Shown here in pieces: positions 45,258 to 53,393 of a stretch of 64,000 nucleotides of DNA; the first letter of the stretch is position 1, and each line of letters begins with the position of its first letter. The notes under the pieces are model-generated. The model did no database searches. It saw nothing but the letters and a program-made list of their open reading frames with translations, and was not told the DNA's origin. A program made the position numbers and the translations under genes. Source of the DNA: Pseudarthrobacter sp. PS3-L1 (GTDB lineage: Bacteria; Actinomycetota; Actinomycetes; Actinomycetales; Micrococcaceae); assembly GCF_030063285.1 (NCBI RefSeq), contig NZ_JASISU010000002.1:248001-312000 (forward strand), in the 5' to 3' direction.

Positions 45258-46085
45258 GTGGATCAGATCGAGGTCCTCATGGATCAGGCCTGGCCAGCGG
45301 CGGAACGCCACGATACGGGCTCCTGGGTCCTGCGGGCCACCGGGGGAGTCACCCAGCGGGCCAACTCAATCTGGCCGCGGACCCCTTCCGCCAATATCGA
45401 CCTGGCCGTGGCCCAAGCACAGGCCTGGTACCGGCTCAGGCGGCTTCCGGTGATTTTCCAGATCAGTGATGGAGCTGACCAGCGCGAACTCCATGACGCC
45501 CTGGACAATCGCGGATTTACCCGTCAGTCCCGCACGTTGATTATGGAGAAGTTGCTGGACAGCACAGCAAGCGAGAAGGACGCTGCCAGGACAAATATCC
45601 AGGTTCCAGGTATCAATGAAGCTGCGGTGAACCATTCAATCCTCGCCGGCCGTCCTTCGAGGGTGGAGTTCGATACGACGGCCTCCGCAGAATGGCTCGA
45701 TCTCTGGTGGCGTGTGGATGGCCGTGGGGGAGCGGAGGCATTGCCCGTGGCTGCCGGGATCCTTGCCGGCTGTGAATCCCTCTACGCCCTGGTGCGTGAC
45801 GCTGCCGGTGGGGTTGCCGCCGTCGGACGTCTTGCCCTCACTGGCGGAACGCCCGGGATATATGCGGTGGCAACCCATCCCGGCCATCGACGGCAGGGCT
45901 ATGGCCTGGCCGTTACCGAGGCGTTGGTGGCAGCGGCCCAGCAGCGGGGTTGCCCCAGCGTATGGCTTCTGGTGACAGCGGCGAACCATGGAGCGCAGGA
46001 GCTGTACCGCGGCCTGGGGTTCGTTGAGAACGGGGGATACGTGTACCGGCAGGAACGGCCCCGGCGTCATCTGACGGGCTGCTGA
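45258..46085 (+). CDS. GNAT-family N-acetyltransferase
   Basis: A 275-residue protein whose C-terminal half is a GNAT domain. Motif A reads IYAVATHPGHRRQGYGLAVTEAL (acetyl-CoA pyrophosphate loop Q/R-x-x-G-x-G/A), and motif B ends with NHGAQELYRGLGFVENGGYVYR. The N-terminal half looks like a degenerate second GNAT-like domain. The substrate is unknown; small molecules or protein N-termini are both possible. GTG 45258 is favoured by GGAGG at 45244-45248; GTG 45243 is an alternative. It is convergent with the acVLRF1 gene. Confidence 0.82.
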   Translation: MDQIEVLMDQAWPAAERHDTGSWVLRATGGVTQRANSIWPRTPSANIDLAVAQAQAWYRLRRLPVIFQISDGADQRELHDALDNRGFTRQSRTLIMEKLLDSTASEKDAARTNIQVPGINEAAVNHSILAGRPSRVEFDTTASAEWLDLWWRVDGRGGAEALPVAAGILAGCESLYALVRDAAGGVAAVGRLALTGGTPGIYAVATHPGHRRQGYGLAVTEALVAAAQQRGCPSVWLLVTAANHGAQELYRGLGFVENGGYVYRQERPRRHLTGC

Positions 46086-46151
46086 CCGGCACTGACCCTG
46101 GAGGATTCCCCTCGCTGCCCGCCCGTTGAGTTCGCGGGGCAGGATCATGGC

Positions 46152-46192
46152 CGCGGGAGCGTTCCCGCGACGTCGGCACCGTTCCCGCGACG
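46152..46192. repeat. Hairpin plus 12-bp direct repeat between convergent genes
   Basis: CGCGGGA (46152-46158) and TCCCGCG (46163-46169) form a 7-bp stem, and GTTCCCGCGACG occurs twice with a 20-bp period (46161-46172, 46181-46192). It lies in the 124-bp gap between GNAT and acVLRF1 and may act as a terminator. Confidence 0.5.
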
Positions 46193-46209
46193 CCAGCGCA
46201 GCCGACCGC

Positions 46210-46875
46210 TCACGACGGCGGATCGGTGACCTGAATCCGCACGGCACACGCATCCAGAGCTGCTTTTCGGAGCACCGCAGGACGCGGATCGGGCACATCC
46301 AGTGCCGCAAGGCGGGGTACGGCAGCGTACCGGGAGAGTTCGGGCCGGGCCAGGGTCAGTTCCGCCAGGGTACGGTCCCCGCCCGGAACCACGTATTCAA
46401 CCTGCTGGGTAGCGAAGACGATGGCCGCGTGCGCCGCGACTGCCCCGACAAGCCCGTCGGCTTGTTCCTCGCGACGCCGCGCGGACTTTTTCTGCGCAGA
46501 GCCACGTGCGGCGCTGCGGGACTGGACACTGCGGGTGCCAGACTTTGCCGCGAGGATCTCGCCGCTCCGCACCACGGCCACCGAGTAACCTCCCCGCCTG
46601 ACCAGGAGCAGGGCAAGGGTTCGGGGTTGGCTGGCCAGGACCGCGAGGCGTTCCACATGGTCAGCCCCGCGTCCGGGCCGCCCGTCGGCAGGCCACGGGG
46701 CCTTGAGGAGAGCCTCTGCACCATCGGCGGCCGTGAGCCGGACCCCATCGTCATCATCACTGATGCCAAGGGCACCGTGGGCCTCCGAAAACCGCTGTGA
46801 CCACCCCTGCAGGCGGGCGCCCGAAATGAACGCTACACGGACGGCCCGGGCGGGATGGAGGGGGTGGTCGGTCAC
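46210..46875 (-). CDS. acVLRF1-family peptidyl-tRNA hydrolase (ribosome rescue)
   Basis: A 221-residue member of the actinobacterial Vms1-like release-factor-1 family. The motif block runs RRGGYSVAVVRSGEILAAKSG, then GSAQ at residues 125-128 (the GxxQ catalytic motif) and a basic KKSARRREEQ helix that should contact rRNA. These proteins hydrolyse peptidyl-tRNA on split 50S subunits, releasing nascent chains after ribosome stalling. The usual Trp in GGWSQ is absent here. It is divergent from rarA, with a 59-bp spacer. Confidence 0.82.
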   Translation of the reverse strand: MTDHPLHPARAVRVAFISGARLQGWSQRFSEAHGALGISDDDDGVRLTAADGAEALLKAPWPADGRPGRGADHVERLAVLASQPRTLALLLVRRGGYSVAVVRSGEILAAKSGTRSVQSRSAARGSAQKKSARRREEQADGLVGAVAAHAAIVFATQQVEYVVPGGDRTLAELTLARPELSRYAAVPRLAALDVPDPRPAVLRKAALDACAVRIQVTDPPS

Positions 46876-46934
46876 AGGAATCCTTTTGCTGGCGACGGGC
46901 AGCCCGTCGACGGCCCAGCTAGTAGCCTATCCAT

Positions 46935-48446
46935 GTGGAAGATCTCTTTGGCCAGGTGCCGCTGACAGGGCCAGACCAGCCTCCGGAGCATGCAGAAAAA
47001 AACCATCAAGGCGACGACGCTGGTGCAGAACCCGGTATTTTGCGCGACCCGTCCGAGGATCCGGCACCCGAGGCTTCAGCGTCGGTGCCGACCGGACGGA
47101 AAAGTACTGCGTCGGGCAGTCAGCGTGGACCTTTGGCCGTACGCATGCGGCCCAAAAACCTCGATGAAGTGGTGGGCCAGCAGCATCTCCTGGGGCAGGG
47201 CTCACCCCTGCGCCAGCTGGCAGCGGGCGCCGCGGCAGGTGGCCCAGCGGGTCCTTCCTCGCTTGTCCTGTGGGGCCCGCCGGGGACGGGGAAAACCACG
47301 TTGGCCCATGTCATTGCCCGCGGGACCGGCAGGAAATTTGTTGAGCTTTCCGCCATTACTGCAGGGGTCAAAGACGTCCGTCGGGTCATGGACGAAGCCC
47401 TGACCGCGCGTGATCTCTACCGGACCACGACGGTGCTGTTCCTTGATGAAATCCACCGGTTCAACAAAGCCCAGCAGGACGCCCTGCTGCCTGGCGTCGA
47501 AAACCGGTGGGTGGTGCTGGTGGCCGCAACCACCGAAAATCCGTCCTTCTCCGTGGTCTCACCCCTGCTCTCGCGGTCTCTGCTGTTGACCCTCCGGCCG
47601 CTTACCGACAAGGACATTGAGCTTCTGCTGCAACGCGCTGTGGACGATGAACGCGGGTTCGACGGAACAGTCAGGTTTGCTCCCGAGGCACTCGAACACC
47701 TGGTGCGGCTCTCTGGGGGTGATGCCCGGAGGGCGCTGACCGCCCTCGAAGCTGCCGCCGGCGTGGCATTCGGTGACGCTGAAGGTACGCTCCGTGATCC
47801 AGACGAGCCGCTCACGCTTGAACTGCAGCACACCGAGCAGGCTGTAGACGCTGCTGCTGTCCGCTACGACCGTGCTGGTGACCAGCACTATGACGTGATC
47901 AGTGCCTTCATCAAGTCGATTCGGGGTTCCGACGTCGACGCTGCGCTGCACTACCTGGCCCGCATGCTCGAAGCGGGTGAAGATCCACGCTTCCTGGCCC
48001 GTCGAATAGTAATCTCGGCCGCCGAGGACGTGGGGATGGCTGACCCCACGGCCCTGCAAACAGCCGTTGCCGCTGCGCAGGCGGTCCAGCTGATCGGTAT
48101 GCCGGAGGGCCGGATTATTCTGGCCGAAGCTGTGGTCCACCTGGCCACCGCACCCAAGTCCAACGCCGCCTACATGGGAATCAACCGAGCCATCGGAGAC
48201 GTTCGTGCTGGGTTGGGGAATGGGATTCCCGCCCACCTGCGGGACGCGCATTACCCGGGTGCTGGGCAACTGGGCCATGGCAAGGGATACGTGTATTCCC
48301 ATGACGAGCCCCACGGTGTTGCTGCCCAGCAGTACCCTCCGGATGATCTTGTGGGAAAGGATTACTACCAGCCCACGCTCAACGGTGCAGAGCGGGACAT
48401 CCAGCCCAGACTGGAACGACTCCGCCGGATCATCAGGGGAAACTGA
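46935..48446 (+). CDS. rarA: Replication-associated recombination protein A (RarA/MgsA)
   Basis: A 503-residue AAA+ ATPase of the clamp-loader-like RarA family. It shows [17 protein letters not shown], Walker [13 protein letters not shown], Walker [22 protein letters not shown], sensor 1 in [11 protein letters not shown], and the C-terminal tetramerisation domain ([14 protein letters not shown]). It acts at stalled forks. The N-terminus keeps a short DLF motif but is followed by a 50-residue acidic, disordered insertion before the core, longer than usual. Start GTG 46935; ribosome site weak. Confidence 0.95.
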   Translation: MEDLFGQVPLTGPDQPPEHAEKNHQGDDAGAEPGILRDPSEDPAPEASASVPTGRKSTASGSQRGPLAVRMRPKNLDEVVGQQHLLGQGSPLRQLAAGAAAGGPAGPSSLVLWGPPGTGKTTLAHVIARGTGRKFVELSAITAGVKDVRRVMDEALTARDLYRTTTVLFLDEIHRFNKAQQDALLPGVENRWVVLVAATTENPSFSVVSPLLSRSLLLTLRPLTDKDIELLLQRAVDDERGFDGTVRFAPEALEHLVRLSGGDARRALTALEAAAGVAFGDAEGTLRDPDEPLTLELQHTEQAVDAAAVRYDRAGDQHYDVISAFIKSIRGSDVDAALHYLARMLEAGEDPRFLARRIVISAAEDVGMADPTALQTAVAAAQAVQLIGMPEGRIILAEAVVHLATAPKSNAAYMGINRAIGDVRAGLGNGIPAHLRDAHYPGAGQLGHGKGYVYSHDEPHGVAAQQYPPDDLVGKDYYQPTLNGAERDIQPRLERLRRIIRGN

Positions 48447-48620
48447 GCCAGCGTGGTAATGTTGGTACTCGTCTGGCAAGGCACAAGTACGCCATTTCTC
48501 CTCTCCCTTGGATAAGAGCAGTGGATACCTGCGCCCCGTAGCAAAAGGCAGCGGTTGGCCCATGCTCTCCATCGTGGAGGCCAGTAACACATAAACACCG
48601 CAGATAGTGGAAGGACACAA

Positions 48621-49247
48621 GTGGCTAACAACACTCGTGCTCGCCGTACCGCACGCCTCTCGCGTGCCCTCGGCATTGCTCTGACCCCCAAGGCCGCCAA
48701 GTACATGGAGCGCCGTCCGTACGGCCCCGGTGAGCATGGCCGTGCCCGCAAGAAGCAGGATTCCGACTACGCCGTACGTCTGCGCGAAAAGCAGCGTCTG
48801 CGCGCCCAGTACGGTATCCGCGAAGCGCAGATGACACGCGCCTTCGAAGAAGCTCGCCGCACCAAGGGCCTGACAGGTGAAAACCTGATTGAGCTCCTCG
48901 AGATGCGTCTCGACGCCCTCGTGCTGCGCGCCGGTTTCGCCCGCACCATCGCACAGGCTCGTCAGCTTGTTGTCCACCGCCATATCATGGTTGACGGCGT
49001 CCGCGTGGACCGCCCGTCATTCCGCGTCGGCGAGGGCCAGCTGGTTCACGTTCACACCCGCAGCGAGACCATGGCACCGCTTCAGGTTGCTGCGGCCGGT
49101 GCACACCGCGATGTCCTCCCGGCCGTTCCGGCCTACCTGGACGTCAAGCTCGAGGCTCTCCAGGCTCGCCTGGTGCGCCGCCCCAAGCGCTCGGAAGTTC
49201 CCGTGACCTGCGAAGAGCAGCTCGTCGTGGAATTCTACGCACGCTAG
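48621..49247 (+). CDS. rpsD: 30S ribosomal protein S4
   Basis: A 208-residue S4 protein of the cysteine-free (zinc-independent) type: the N-terminal region ARLSRALGIAL to KKQDSDYAVRLREKQRLRAQYG has no CxxC. The S4 RNA-binding domain covers LEMRLDALVLRAGFARTIAQARQLVVHRHI. It is a primary 16S rRNA binder in assembly. Start GTG 48621 follows GGAAGGA. As in many Micrococcales and streptomycetes it stands alone near alaS and outside the S13-S11-rpoA operon. Its 174-bp leader can fold a small stem-loop (48556-48583) that might serve autoregulation. Confidence 0.97.
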   Translation: MANNTRARRTARLSRALGIALTPKAAKYMERRPYGPGEHGRARKKQDSDYAVRLREKQRLRAQYGIREAQMTRAFEEARRTKGLTGENLIELLEMRLDALVLRAGFARTIAQARQLVVHRHIMVDGVRVDRPSFRVGEGQLVHVHTRSETMAPLQVAAAGAHRDVLPAVPAYLDVKLEALQARLVRRPKRSEVPVTCEEQLVVEFYAR

Positions 49248-49267
49248 GCAACACCAGCTATATCGAG

Positions 49268-49300
49268 GAAGCCCGTGGCACTTGCCGCGGGCTTCTTTGT
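49268..49300 (+). terminator. Terminator after rpsD
   Basis: GC-rich stem of about 12 bp with one G-T pair (arms 49268-49280 and 49283-49295) followed by TTTGT, 20 bp after the rpsD stop. Confidence 0.85.
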
Positions 49301-49390
49301 CTGTAAGGTACTTTGGGGAAGCGCGCAACGAGCAGTCTAGGCACGCGCCGTCCCGAGAGTTCCACGAAAGTTTCAAGGAGAAGAACGCTT

Positions 49391-49765
49391 ATGTCTGGTG
49401 GCGATATTGCCGGCCTGATTGCCGCTGGAGTTTTTGCACTCCTGGTCCTGCTGTTGGCAGTGCCCATTGTTAAGCTTGGGCGTGTGCTTGATGAGGTTCG
49501 GACCACCATCAGGTCCCTCAGCGACGGCGCAACACCCCTGATGGATGAAGTGACAGCCACCGTCACAACCACCAATGCTCAGCTGAAAAAAGTTGATGGG
49601 ATAGCATCCAACGTCTCGGATGCCTCAGCCAACATTTCAGCACTGTCAGCGCTGGTTGCGGCCACAATCGGCTCACCGCTGATCAAGGTCTCTGCGTTCA
49701 CGTTCGGCGTCCGCCAGGCCATGGGCAATCGCAAGAAGCCGGCCGCCGGCCGCCGCAGCCGCTAG
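49391..49765 (+). CDS. DUF948 domain-containing membrane protein
   Basis: A 124-residue protein with one N-terminal transmembrane helix (IAGLIAAGVFALLVLLLAVPIVKLG) and a long amphipathic helix after it (VLDEVRTTIRSLSDG...TNAQLKKVDGIASNVSDASANISALS), the DUF948 pattern. The C-terminus is short and basic. The function is unknown. It is conserved between rpsD and alaS in actinobacteria. Start ATG 49391 with AAGGAG upstream; the frame upstream to 49313 is not coding. The following small protein starts 18 bp downstream. Confidence 0.85.
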   Translation: MSGGDIAGLIAAGVFALLVLLLAVPIVKLGRVLDEVRTTIRSLSDGATPLMDEVTATVTTTNAQLKKVDGIASNVSDASANISALSALVAATIGSPLIKVSAFTFGVRQAMGNRKKPAAGRRSR

Positions 49766-49783
49766 CGACCTGGAGAAAATACC

Positions 49784-50017
49784 ATGAACAGAATTGTCTG
49801 GATGGGAATCGGAATCGCCATTGGCGTGATCGCTTTCCGCAAAGTTACGCAGAAGCAGCAGCAGTTTGGTCCTGAAGGGCTGAACAGGGCAGCGGGCAGG
49901 GTCACCGACAGTGTCTACGACTTCGCTGATGCAGTCCGCTCCGGCATGGCCCAGCGGGAGACTGAACTCCGGCTGGCCCTGGGCGTTACCGCCCAGGAAG
50001 AAGCACAGCGCCAGTAG
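49784..50017 (+). CDS. Small membrane-associated protein (DUF6167-like)
   Basis: A 77-residue protein beginning with a short hydrophobic segment (IVWMGIGIAIGVIAFRKV) followed by an amphipathic helix with the GLNRAAGRVTDSVYDFADAVRSGM pattern. It matches in position and form the small DUF6167-type proteins found immediately upstream of alaS in streptomycetes and relatives. Function is unknown. Start ATG 49784 follows TGGAGAAA. Probably co-transcribed with the DUF948 gene and alaS. Confidence 0.75.
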   Translation: MNRIVWMGIGIAIGVIAFRKVTQKQQQFGPEGLNRAAGRVTDSVYDFADAVRSGMAQRETELRLALGVTAQEEAQRQ

Positions 50018-50111
50018 TCTTCGCGCACATCCTTGGTGCCTTCCGGCGCCCACTGAATACAGAACGTCCGCGCCAGATGGTGCGTGAACCTTGAAGGGTA
50101 TTAATCAGCTC

Positions 50112-52790
50112 ATGAAGTCCCAGGAGATCACCAAACGCTGGATCGACTTTTTCGAAAAGCGGGGGCACACTGCAGTGCCGTCTGCCTCACTGGTGTCCAG
50201 TGACCCGTCCCTGCTGTTCACCGTTGCCGGAATGGTGCCCTTCATTCCGTACCTCACTGCCCGGGAAGAGGCGCCGTACCTTCGCGCCACGAGCGTGCAG
50301 AAGTGCATCCGAACGGGAGATATCGAAGAAGTCGGAAAGACGGCACGGCATGGAACGTTCTTCCAGATGTGCGGCAACTTCTCCTTCGGTGACTACTTCA
50401 AGGAAGACGCCATTCTTTTCGCCTGGGAGTTGCTCACCAGCAGCCTTGAGGATGGAGGCTACGCTCTTCCGCCGGAGCGGCTCTGGGTCACAGTCTACGA
50501 AGAGGACGACGAAGCGAAGGAACTGTGGCTCAAGAACACGGGCGTGCCCGCCGAACGCATCCAGAAGATGGGCAAGGCTGACAACTACTGGAACACGGGT
50601 CAGCCAGGTCCAGCAGGCCCGTGCTCCGAGATCTACTATGACCGCGGCCCCAAGTACGGCGTTGAGGGTGGCCCGCTGGCCGACGAGACCCGTTACATCG
50701 AGATCTGGAATCTCGTGTTCATGCAGTACCAGATCAACAATGTCCGTTCAAAGGAAGACTTCGACATTGTTGGCGAGCTGCCCAAGAGGAATATCGACAC
50801 AGGACTCGGCATGGAGCGCCTTGCCATGATCCTGCAGGGTGTCGAAAACATGTATGAGACAGACCAGGTCCGCCCCGTGATCGACAAGGCTGCCGAACTC
50901 TCTGGCAAAACATACACCTCGGCAGAAACCCCTGGGGATCCGCACCACACCGACGATGTCAGGATGCGGGTGGTGGGAGACCACATCCGCTCTTCGCTGA
51001 TGTTGATCGCTGACGGGGTGACGCCCTCTAACGAGGGCCGCGGTTACGTCCTGCGCCGCCTGATCCGACGCGCAGTGCGTTCCATGCGGCTGCTTGGTGT
51101 GGAGAAAGCCTGCCTGCCTGACCTTCTTCCGGCCTCGAGGGATGCAATGAAGGGTGTCTACCCGATTGTCGAAACGGACTTCGCCCGGATCAGTCGCATC
51201 GCCTACGCCGAAGAAAAAGCCTTCCTGCGCACCATTGCCTCCGGCACTGCACGCCTGGATGATGCCGTCAAGGAATCCCAGGCGGCAGGACGCCCACTCT
51301 CAGGTGCGGACGCCTTTGCGCTCCATGACACCTACGGCTTTCCGATCGACCTGACCCTCGAAATGGCAGAGGAAGCAGGCCTGAAAGTAGACGAACCAGG
51401 TTTTCGCTCACTCATGCTCGAACAGCGGCAGCGGGCACAGGCGGACGCCAAGGGCAAGAAGGGGGGACATGCTGACCTGAGTGCGTTCCAGGCCCTCCTC
51501 GCTGGTGGCGAAACAGTCTTCACCGGGTACACGGAACTTGCCGGTGAATCCAGGGTGCGGGGCATCCTGAGCGCTGGACGCAGCGTGTCCGAGGCTGCTA
51601 CCGGGGACGAGATAGAACTGGTGCTGGCCGAAACGCCTTTTTATGCAGAGGCGGGCGGCCAGGCTGCCGACACTGGCCTGATTACCGGTGATGGCTTTGT
51701 TGTAGAGGTCCTTGATGTCCAGCGACCCATCAAGGGACTCAGCGTGCATAAAGCTGTGGTCCGGGAAGGCGAGATCAGCACCGACGCGCTGGTTCAGGCC
51801 GCTGTCAACCAGGAGCGTCGCCATGCTGCAGAACAGGCGCACACCGGAACGCATATTGTGCACGCTGCCCTGCACCAGATCCTGGGTCCTGACGCTACCC
51901 AGCGAGGATCGTTCAACAAGGCAGGATACCTGCGCTTTGACTTCGCCTGGGGCGAAGGGCTGAGTACCGCTACACGGTCGGAGATCGAAGAGGTGGCCAA
52001 TATCGCCATCCGAAATAACTATCGGGTGGAGACAAACGTCATGGGACTGGCCGAGGCAAAGTCCCTCGGTGCAATGGCGCTTTTCGGTGAAAACTATGGC
52101 AGTGAGGTCCGCGTGGTCTCCATCGATGGTGCGTGGTCACGTGAACTTTGCGGAGGTACCCACGTTGCCAACACGTCGCTGATCGGCAGCCTTTCGCTTC
52201 TGGGAGAGCAGTCGGTTGGTTCCGGAAACCGCAGGGTTGAAGCTTTTGTTGGCATGGAGGCATTCCGCCATCTCGCAGCGGAACGTGCACTGGTGACAGA
52301 GCTGACAGAGCTCCTGAAGGTTCCTTCTGCCCAGCTCTCAGATCGGATTGCGGGCACGATTGCCAAGCTCAAGAATGCTGAAAAGGAATTGGACAGGCTG
52401 CGCAGGGAACAGTTGGTGGCAGCCGCGGCCCGCCTTATTGACACTGCGCAGGATGCGTCAGGCGTCAGCGTTATTGCCCACGACGCCGGACAGGTGGCCG
52501 GGGCCGATGACCTCCGCGGACTCGCACTTGACCTGCGGGCCAGGTTTGGTTCTGCGCCTGCCACGGTGGCTGTTGTTGGCGTCAGCAACGACAAGCCGAT
52601 CATTTTGATCGCCACGAACGAAGCTGCACGAGACGCTGGAGTCCGGGCAGGTGCCCTGGTCAAGTTGGCTGCGGGTATCCTCGGCGGTGGCGGCGGCGGC
52701 AAGGATGATGTTGCCCAGGGCGGTGGCACCGACGCGGGCAAGACAGCAGCGGCGCTGAGCGCCGTCGTCGACGCCATCACTCGACGCTGA
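50112..52790 (+). CDS. alaS: Alanine--tRNA ligase
   Basis: An 892-residue class II AlaRS. It has the catalytic core (KSQEITKRWIDFFEKRGHTAVPS, motif 2 in FFQMCGNFSFGDYFK), the tRNA-recognition domain, the editing domain with zinc/catalytic motifs HTGTHIVHAAL and CGGTHV, and the C-terminal DHHA1/C-Ala domain with a Gly-rich loop (GGGGGGKDDVAQGGG). I start at ATG 50112 by family match; TTG 50091 is an upstream alternative nearer an AAGGG. No T-box is seen in the leader. Confidence 0.96.
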   Translation: MKSQEITKRWIDFFEKRGHTAVPSASLVSSDPSLLFTVAGMVPFIPYLTAREEAPYLRATSVQKCIRTGDIEEVGKTARHGTFFQMCGNFSFGDYFKEDAILFAWELLTSSLEDGGYALPPERLWVTVYEEDDEAKELWLKNTGVPAERIQKMGKADNYWNTGQPGPAGPCSEIYYDRGPKYGVEGGPLADETRYIEIWNLVFMQYQINNVRSKEDFDIVGELPKRNIDTGLGMERLAMILQGVENMYETDQVRPVIDKAAELSGKTYTSAETPGDPHHTDDVRMRVVGDHIRSSLMLIADGVTPSNEGRGYVLRRLIRRAVRSMRLLGVEKACLPDLLPASRDAMKGVYPIVETDFARISRIAYAEEKAFLRTIASGTARLDDAVKESQAAGRPLSGADAFALHDTYGFPIDLTLEMAEEAGLKVDEPGFRSLMLEQRQRAQADAKGKKGGHADLSAFQALLAGGETVFTGYTELAGESRVRGILSAGRSVSEAATGDEIELVLAETPFYAEAGGQAADTGLITGDGFVVEVLDVQRPIKGLSVHKAVVREGEISTDALVQAAVNQERRHAAEQAHTGTHIVHAALHQILGPDATQRGSFNKAGYLRFDFAWGEGLSTATRSEIEEVANIAIRNNYRVETNVMGLAEAKSLGAMALFGENYGSEVRVVSIDGAWSRELCGGTHVANTSLIGSLSLLGEQSVGSGNRRVEAFVGMEAFRHLAAERALVTELTELLKVPSAQLSDRIAGTIAKLKNAEKELDRLRREQLVAAAARLIDTAQDASGVSVIAHDAGQVAGADDLRGLALDLRARFGSAPATVAVVGVSNDKPIILIATNEAARDAGVRAGALVKLAAGILGGGGGGKDDVAQGGGTDAGKTAAALSAVVDAITRR

Positions 52791-52798
52791 GCCAGCGT

Positions 52799-53365
52799 AT
52801 GCCGGAGACCGCAACGGACCACGGCTACCCCCAGGGCGTGAAGCTGGGGGTAGACGTGGGAACCGTCCGGGTAGGGGTTGCGCTGTGTGACAGGGATTCC
52901 ATCCTGGCAACACCGTATAAAACCCTGGATCGCAATCCCAAGAAAAATATCGATGTGCGGATCATTGCAACCCTTGCCGAAGAACGCTGCGCCGTCCAGG
53001 TGATTGTGGGGCTGCCCCGCACCATGAAAGGTGAGGAGCACGCCTCGGCACGGATGGCCAGTGAGTACGCGGAGCTTTTGGCCAACGAACTCGCCCGGCG
53101 CGGACTTGGTGTTCGCGTCAACCTCGTGGATGAGCGGTTGAGCAGTGTCAGCGCCCACCGAAACCTGCACGAAGCTGGCATGAGCAGCAGGGATCACCGT
53201 AAAGTGGTTGATCAGGTTGCAGCCGCTGGAATCCTCCAGCATGCAATTGACATGCAAAAAGCCCGAGGAACGGATGTCGGCGTCCGTGTCAGCGCTACTG
53301 TCCCCACCCTTTCGCCGGGGAACGTAACCGCTGGTACTCCTGACCAGGAGGACCCACAGCCATGA
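52799..53365 (+). CDS. ruvX: Putative pre-16S rRNA nuclease / Holliday junction resolvase-like RuvX (YqgF)
   Basis: A 188-residue RNase-H-fold protein: GVDVGTVRVGVALCD holds the first catalytic Asp, VIVGLPRTMKGEE the second block, and LVDERLSSVSAHRNLHEAG with a later DQVAAAGILQ the acidic C-terminal site. The family trims the 16S rRNA 5' end and was earlier proposed to resolve Holliday junctions. The C-terminal 30 residues are an extra disordered tail. It starts 8 bp after alaS and precedes mltG, the usual order. Confidence 0.93.
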   Translation: MPETATDHGYPQGVKLGVDVGTVRVGVALCDRDSILATPYKTLDRNPKKNIDVRIIATLAEERCAVQVIVGLPRTMKGEEHASARMASEYAELLANELARRGLGVRVNLVDERLSSVSAHRNLHEAGMSSRDHRKVVDQVAAAGILQHAIDMQKARGTDVGVRVSATVPTLSPGNVTAGTPDQEDPQP

Positions 53366-53393
53366 CCCCCGCAGCAGAGACTGGAAGGCAACA

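Noticed and set aside
47559..48983. 474-codon open frame antisense to rarA and rpsD
   Set aside because: It spans two certain genes and their intergenic region with no recognisable domain.
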